Shown piece after piece: positions 60,786 to 64,000 of a DNA stretch of 64,000 bases. Every line of letters begins with the position of its first letter. Within the stretch, counting starts at the first letter, position 1. Made by a program: the position numbers and the translations under genes. Below the pieces are notes generated by a model. That model made no database searches, had not been told where the DNA came from, and saw nothing but the letters and a program-made list of their open reading frames with translations. The DNA is from Hypomyces perniciosus (lineage: Eukaryota > Ascomycota > Sordariomycetes > Hypocreales > Hypocreaceae): assembly GCA_008477525.1 (NCBI GenBank), contig SPDT01000007.1, positions 6,014,001 through 6,078,000 of the forward strand. The letters run 5' to 3'.

Positions 60786-61810
60786 GTCGGTAGCCACAGT
60801 AATAAATCAGGTCGCATTATTTCCAAGTAGTTTTAGCTATAAACCAAAAGCTATGCCAATTTAAAAATTTAAACTAGACTGGAGTATATATAGTTATATT
60901 TAAGTAAAATATGGTGCCTGGCGGGCTGTCCTTAAGTGAAGGTTGTTGTGAGGTCTTTGTAGCCGCGATTGATTATTATGAATCGCGACAAGTAGCTGCC
61001 GGGAAGCCTTAAGCTTCTCACCCTTTGGCCTTTCGAGTAACAGTGTAAGCGGCAATCCGGTTCGCAATAGCCACCGGCTAACTAGATGTAAATTAACCGC
61101 GGGGATGAACCCGTACACCTTTAACCCACTAACTCACAATACAGCCAACCCAACCTATTCTCATTACCTTATGGCACGAACAGCAGGCAACGCTTCAGTC
61201 GCCGAAGATAAAACGCTGAAAAATTGTAAAACCGCCTTTAAGTTAGCTTGCTAATAATATCACTAAGCCACGAGAACGCATAGAAATAAAGAATGCAAGA
61301 CAGGATAAACAGAAGGATACATACCGCATAGGCTTCAAGGAAACATAACAAATTTAAGAAACGTATATATACAGTAGCTAAAATTGCCCTTCCGACTTAG
61401 CCACCAAGCGTTAATAAATTATATTGTGTATTGTACAGTACTGTATATATATATATATAAGCTAGACAGAGGCAAAGCTAAAATCGCATTATATAGCTAT
61501 GCCTATCTATGGTTTCTCAGCATGTCCGCTCTTAGCCACTGTCCAGTATCTACCCATCTAAAGTCTAATGATTTAGGTATCTGCATAAGAGTATGTTTTT
61601 GTTATTGTTGCGATGCCATAAAAGGTACTCCCTTAGCGTCTTTTCTGTCAAGACAGTCTAGCCTTTTCGCCTAAAGCTGCCAATTCCTGCGCTTAAGCCC
61701 GCATTATATTAAGCTCTCTAGAAAAGCCAATTATTAGAAATAAAGTTTATATAAGATATCTAACTAGTGTCCGCTTTTTAACTGGGTAACTATAAACATC
61801 GCGATAGAAT
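60786..61810. other. Transition from the AT-rich block to normal composition
   Basis: GC-richer from about 60900. Plus strand 61172 onward reads MARTAGNASVAEDKTLKNCK before stops. An open frame at 61384-61674 (96 codons) has no motif. No tRNA-type B-box was seen. Confidence 0.4.
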
Positions 61811-63305
61811 GAGCTACCCGAGATAATATATATTAAGCGTATTCTCATTGCTGCTTATGCTAGTAATACAGGAATCGGCAAAGTATTCTGCACCTTAACG
61901 TGCCGTTTAAGTGACCCGAAATAGACCATTATCTTGAGAAGGCTGAGGGAGGTTCACCTTATAATCCAGGAGGGCTCGCCTGGCGTAATAGTATTATTTC
62001 TCTCCATATACATGAAAATACTGTGCCTATACTACTATTTAACCAGTATATCCCCCTTAATTATATTAGCAAAGTAATAAGATTGCTAACCACGAGTAAG
62101 GAATAGCTTAACCGTATAGCGCAATCATTCAGCGTTATGCTAACTATCTGGCTTAACGTACACTATTATACTGCGATACGGGAATCGATTGGGTGCGTAA
62201 GCCTGAATTGAGGCTCGAGAATGCTTCCATTAATAAAAGGCTGTGGCGGAGCGCGGCACAGCTATGTGGAGCATAGAGAGATGGGAAACGAAGCTTGATT
62301 CTATAAAAGAGAATATGCCGTAGTGGCCTCGCTATATATACACATGGCTAACACAAAGAAGAAGCTGTGTGCAGGCGCTTATGAAGCGCCTGCATAGTCT
62401 GACACATCGCTTATGCGATGTGTGTGTCAGCTTGTATCTGCTTACATAGCAGATAAGAGCTCCCTAGCGCTGACAAGCGGTAGGGCCCCGGCCTACTCAA
62501 CCCAACAAAGGCTTTTTAAGGGAACAGAGTTAGTCCAGGAACAGCTCTCTGCGCTGGTTGAGTGCAACGTGAGATGCGCTATTGAAGCCCCACAGCTAAT
62601 TATCGTTACTAACACTTCTACCGCTTTAGATCCTGGAGACAGACCCTAGTAACGAGATTTCGATTGCCGTATTCCGACTGCTTGTCTTGGACCTCCTCGA
62701 GTTATTCCAGGCTCTTAACCAGAGACTCATTCATATCCTAGGTGCATAACACTCCCCAGCCTTCCCTTACACACCTATTGTCTCACCTGCTCTCTATTAC
62801 AGAGCACTTTTTTGAATTGTTAAAGCTAAACGCTAAAAGAGCTGTGGATATCTATAATATGTTTATGGGGCAGATAGAGTGCATTATACAGTATCTCGAT
62901 ATTGCGCGATTGTACGAGTACTATACTGGCGTCGAGATGCCGATGCTTAAGCGCGTCCCTGTGGATCTTGGACGCCTGTTAGAGGACTACCTTATAGAGT
63001 CCGACTTTGAGACCTGTCGAAAACGGTATTTGGCAGAGAAGGTGACGGGTTCCAGCAGTATTTTATCCAAGTTAGCCGAGGCGATAAGCCCCGACGTCCC
63101 TAAGTCATCTTTAAAGTCCTGTGTGAACAAAGACCCCAAGCCAGATCTAATTGACTTTTCTGAATCGACTGATCCAGCTGGCATAAGCCAGTCGCCGGTA
63201 TACTATAATCCTATACAAGTGACTCTGCAGGATTACAGCACTAAGTTCGGGAAGCCGCAGCAAAGCCTAATAGTGCAGCTGCAATTGCAACCGCATCAAC
63301 AATAG
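61811..63305 (+). pseudogene. Decayed ANTH-domain gene (AP180/YAP180 clathrin-assembly type)
   Basis: AP180-type proteins bind PI(4,5)P2 through an ANTH domain and recruit clathrin. The ANTH domain is readable in order: IKRILIAAYASNTGIGKVF near 61834, a TAG stop (61922-61924) where the family has Trp, VHLIIQEGSPGVIVLFLS near 61953, a weak stretch, WVRKPELRLENAS before the solo LTR, FKGTELVQEQLSALVECN after it, then FRLLVLDLLELFQALNQ near 62670, an intron (62742-62802, gtgcat...cag) and HFFELLKLNAKRAVDIYNMF to the end of the domain. A Gln-rich tail ends at a stop at 63305. The presence of a retained intron marks a gene duplicate, not a retrocopy. The Trp-to-stop change fits RIP. The join near 62574-62652 does not keep phase. 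Confidence 0.75.
62242..62507 (+). repeat. Solo 266-bp LTR with three hairpins, inside the ANTH relic
   Basis: TGTGGCGGAGCGCGG...CTCAACCCAACA, with the perfect duplication AAGGC on both sides (62237-62241 and 62508-62512). Three stem-loops follow each other: 62371-62393 (10-bp stem, loop atg), 62403-62422 (8-bp stem, loop ttat) and 62435-62455 (8-bp stem, loop tacat). The ANTH reading frame continues from one side of the insertion to the other. Confidence 0.9.
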
Positions 63306-63847
63306 CAATTATTTAATCAGCCTCCGTAGCTACAATCAGAAATTGTGGGTGTTTAAGTCAGAATACACCAAGACAGATGAGCAAACTACAGGGCTCCTTC
63401 CCTTCCACACTAGATAGACGGGTGATACATATAATATGCTCTCCTAGCGGACAGTCTCTTCACCAGTTTGCAGTATCTAACAAATCTCTGTTTTCAGCTC
63501 CTCCTACTGTTCTCCATAAGCTGTTTGAGCGTTTGTGACACCGGATATAGCTTAGAAGAATAGCGAAGGAACAGCATTCAATGGTCAGCCAAGCAGGCCT
63601 TATACAGTGTTAATATTGACCCTGCCACTAACACTCGGTCATTCAACTCTCCCCTGTAAAAATTCTCCCACGCTAGCAGCTGTTATAGCTTGTTAATGTG
63701 TGGGGTAATTTTTGCAGGCCTACTGGCCTGTCTCTCCGCTTAGGCTTACTGGGCCTTAATAGCGCATAAAGAGGGAGGAATTCGGAGAGATTCACCTCCC
63801 TCGAGAGCTGGCGACGACATCTATGCAGCTCTGCTGCTAGTATATTG
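63306..63847. other. Downstream of the ANTH relic, no gene recognised
   Basis: The first part continues the Gln-rich reading beyond the stop (cagcctccgtagctacaatcag), suggesting the original tail was longer. The rest has no motif; a 72-codon minus-strand frame at 63673-63891 looks like chance. Confidence 0.4.
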
Positions 63848-63978
63848 CCTTGTAAGAGGCAATAGACGACACTCTGCCTCGAAAGAGGCACGGCTACCGC
63901 CTCGCAAGAGGTGTTGCCGACGATGATACACTGCCTCCCGCGCGAGAGGCCTCGAAAACTACGTCGCCTCGCAAGAGG
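63848..63978. repeat. Cluster of short CCTC..GAGG palindromes
   Basis: Five stem-loop units: CCTTGTAAGAGG (63848-63859), CCTCGAAAGAGG (63877-63888), CCTCGCAAGAGG (63900-63911), CCTCCCGCGCGAGAGG (63934-63949) and CCTCGCAAGAGG (63967-63978), with a half unit at 63950. Spacing between starts is 23-34 bp and the spacers differ. The cluster may continue beyond the window. Confidence 0.75.
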
Positions 63979-64000
63979 TCCCGACAGCTAGCACTCAGGT

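Larger units (their letters stand above)
25960..61100. repeat. AT-rich, RIP-degraded repeat block
   Basis: About 35 kb without an intact long open frame. TpA is abundant and CpA/TpG scarce, with many in-frame TAA/TAG where retroelement proteins expect Gln or Trp, and Tyr where they expect Cys. Repeat copies differ mainly by C/T and G/A. Short GC-richer islands (some LTRs) survive inside. This is the pattern of RIP in ascomycetes. Individual elements are listed below. Confidence 0.85.

Noticed and set aside
60900..61140. tRNA gene in the GC-richer patch
   Set aside because: No GGTTCRANYCC B-box, no cloverleaf and no 3' T-run that I could fit on either strand.
63848..63978. CRISPR-like array
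   Set aside because: Nuclear fungal DNA; units are 12-16 bp, unequal, with spacers of 11-22 bp and no cas genes.

Overview
The window is nuclear DNA of a filamentous ascomycete (Pezizomycotina). Evidence: genes are broken by many 48-114 bp introns with GTRAGT-like donors and YAG acceptors; the gene set (GH18 chitinase with hevein-type modules, GH55 glucanase, LysM proteins, Zn2Cys6 regulator, fungal cytosolic GlnRS) is fungal; and the right half carries the C-to-T/G-to-A decay at CpA/TpG expected of RIP (repeat-induced point mutation). I cannot name the species.

Layout. 0.7-5.1 kb (-): a 12-exon subgroup-C chitinase. A 1.57 kb intergenic region separates it from a divergent gene at 6.7-14.6 kb (+) that encodes a secreted GH55 beta-1,3-glucanase fused to LysM domains. 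That gene is split by a complete hAT DNA transposon (9027-11782) with a perfect 8-bp target duplication; removing the transposon and one duplication copy leaves a continuous 1528-codon frame over ten exons. Then come a short-chain dehydrogenase (-, 15.1-16.3 kb), a Zn2Cys6 regulator (-, 17.0-18.9 kb), an F-box-type protein lacking its F-box (+, 18.9-20.7 kb), a broken LysM gene (-, 20.7-21.7 kb) and glutaminyl-tRNA synthetase (+, 22.2-24.3 kb), which has a Gcn4/CpcA-type TGACTCA site upstream.

From about 25.96 to 61 kb the sequence turns very AT-rich and has no intact genes. It is a stack of nested, RIP-degraded retroelements that can be ordered from LTR ends and target duplications: a 390-bp-LTR Ty3/gypsy family (5' LTR at 26.1 kb; full copy at 39.9-47.6 kb on -), a 172-bp-LTR Ty3/gypsy element (26498-38871) inserted in the last bases of the first LTR, a 226-bp-LTR Ty3/gypsy element (29050-34469) and a barely mutated solo LTR of that family (36465-36690) inside it, plus LINE fragments and solo LTRs of two further families (580 bp and 266 bp). 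At 61.8-63.3 kb lies a decayed ANTH-domain (AP180/YAP180-type) gene hit by a 266-bp solo LTR, and the right edge carries a cluster of short CCTC..GAGG palindromes.

Functionally, the left 22 kb looks like a chitin/beta-glucan locus (chitinase, glucanase-LysM, second LysM gene), much of which has been lost: the fusion gene by transposon insertion and the second LysM gene by frameshift and stop. All exon structures are my own splice inference from reading frame and phase; no transcript or database search was available.
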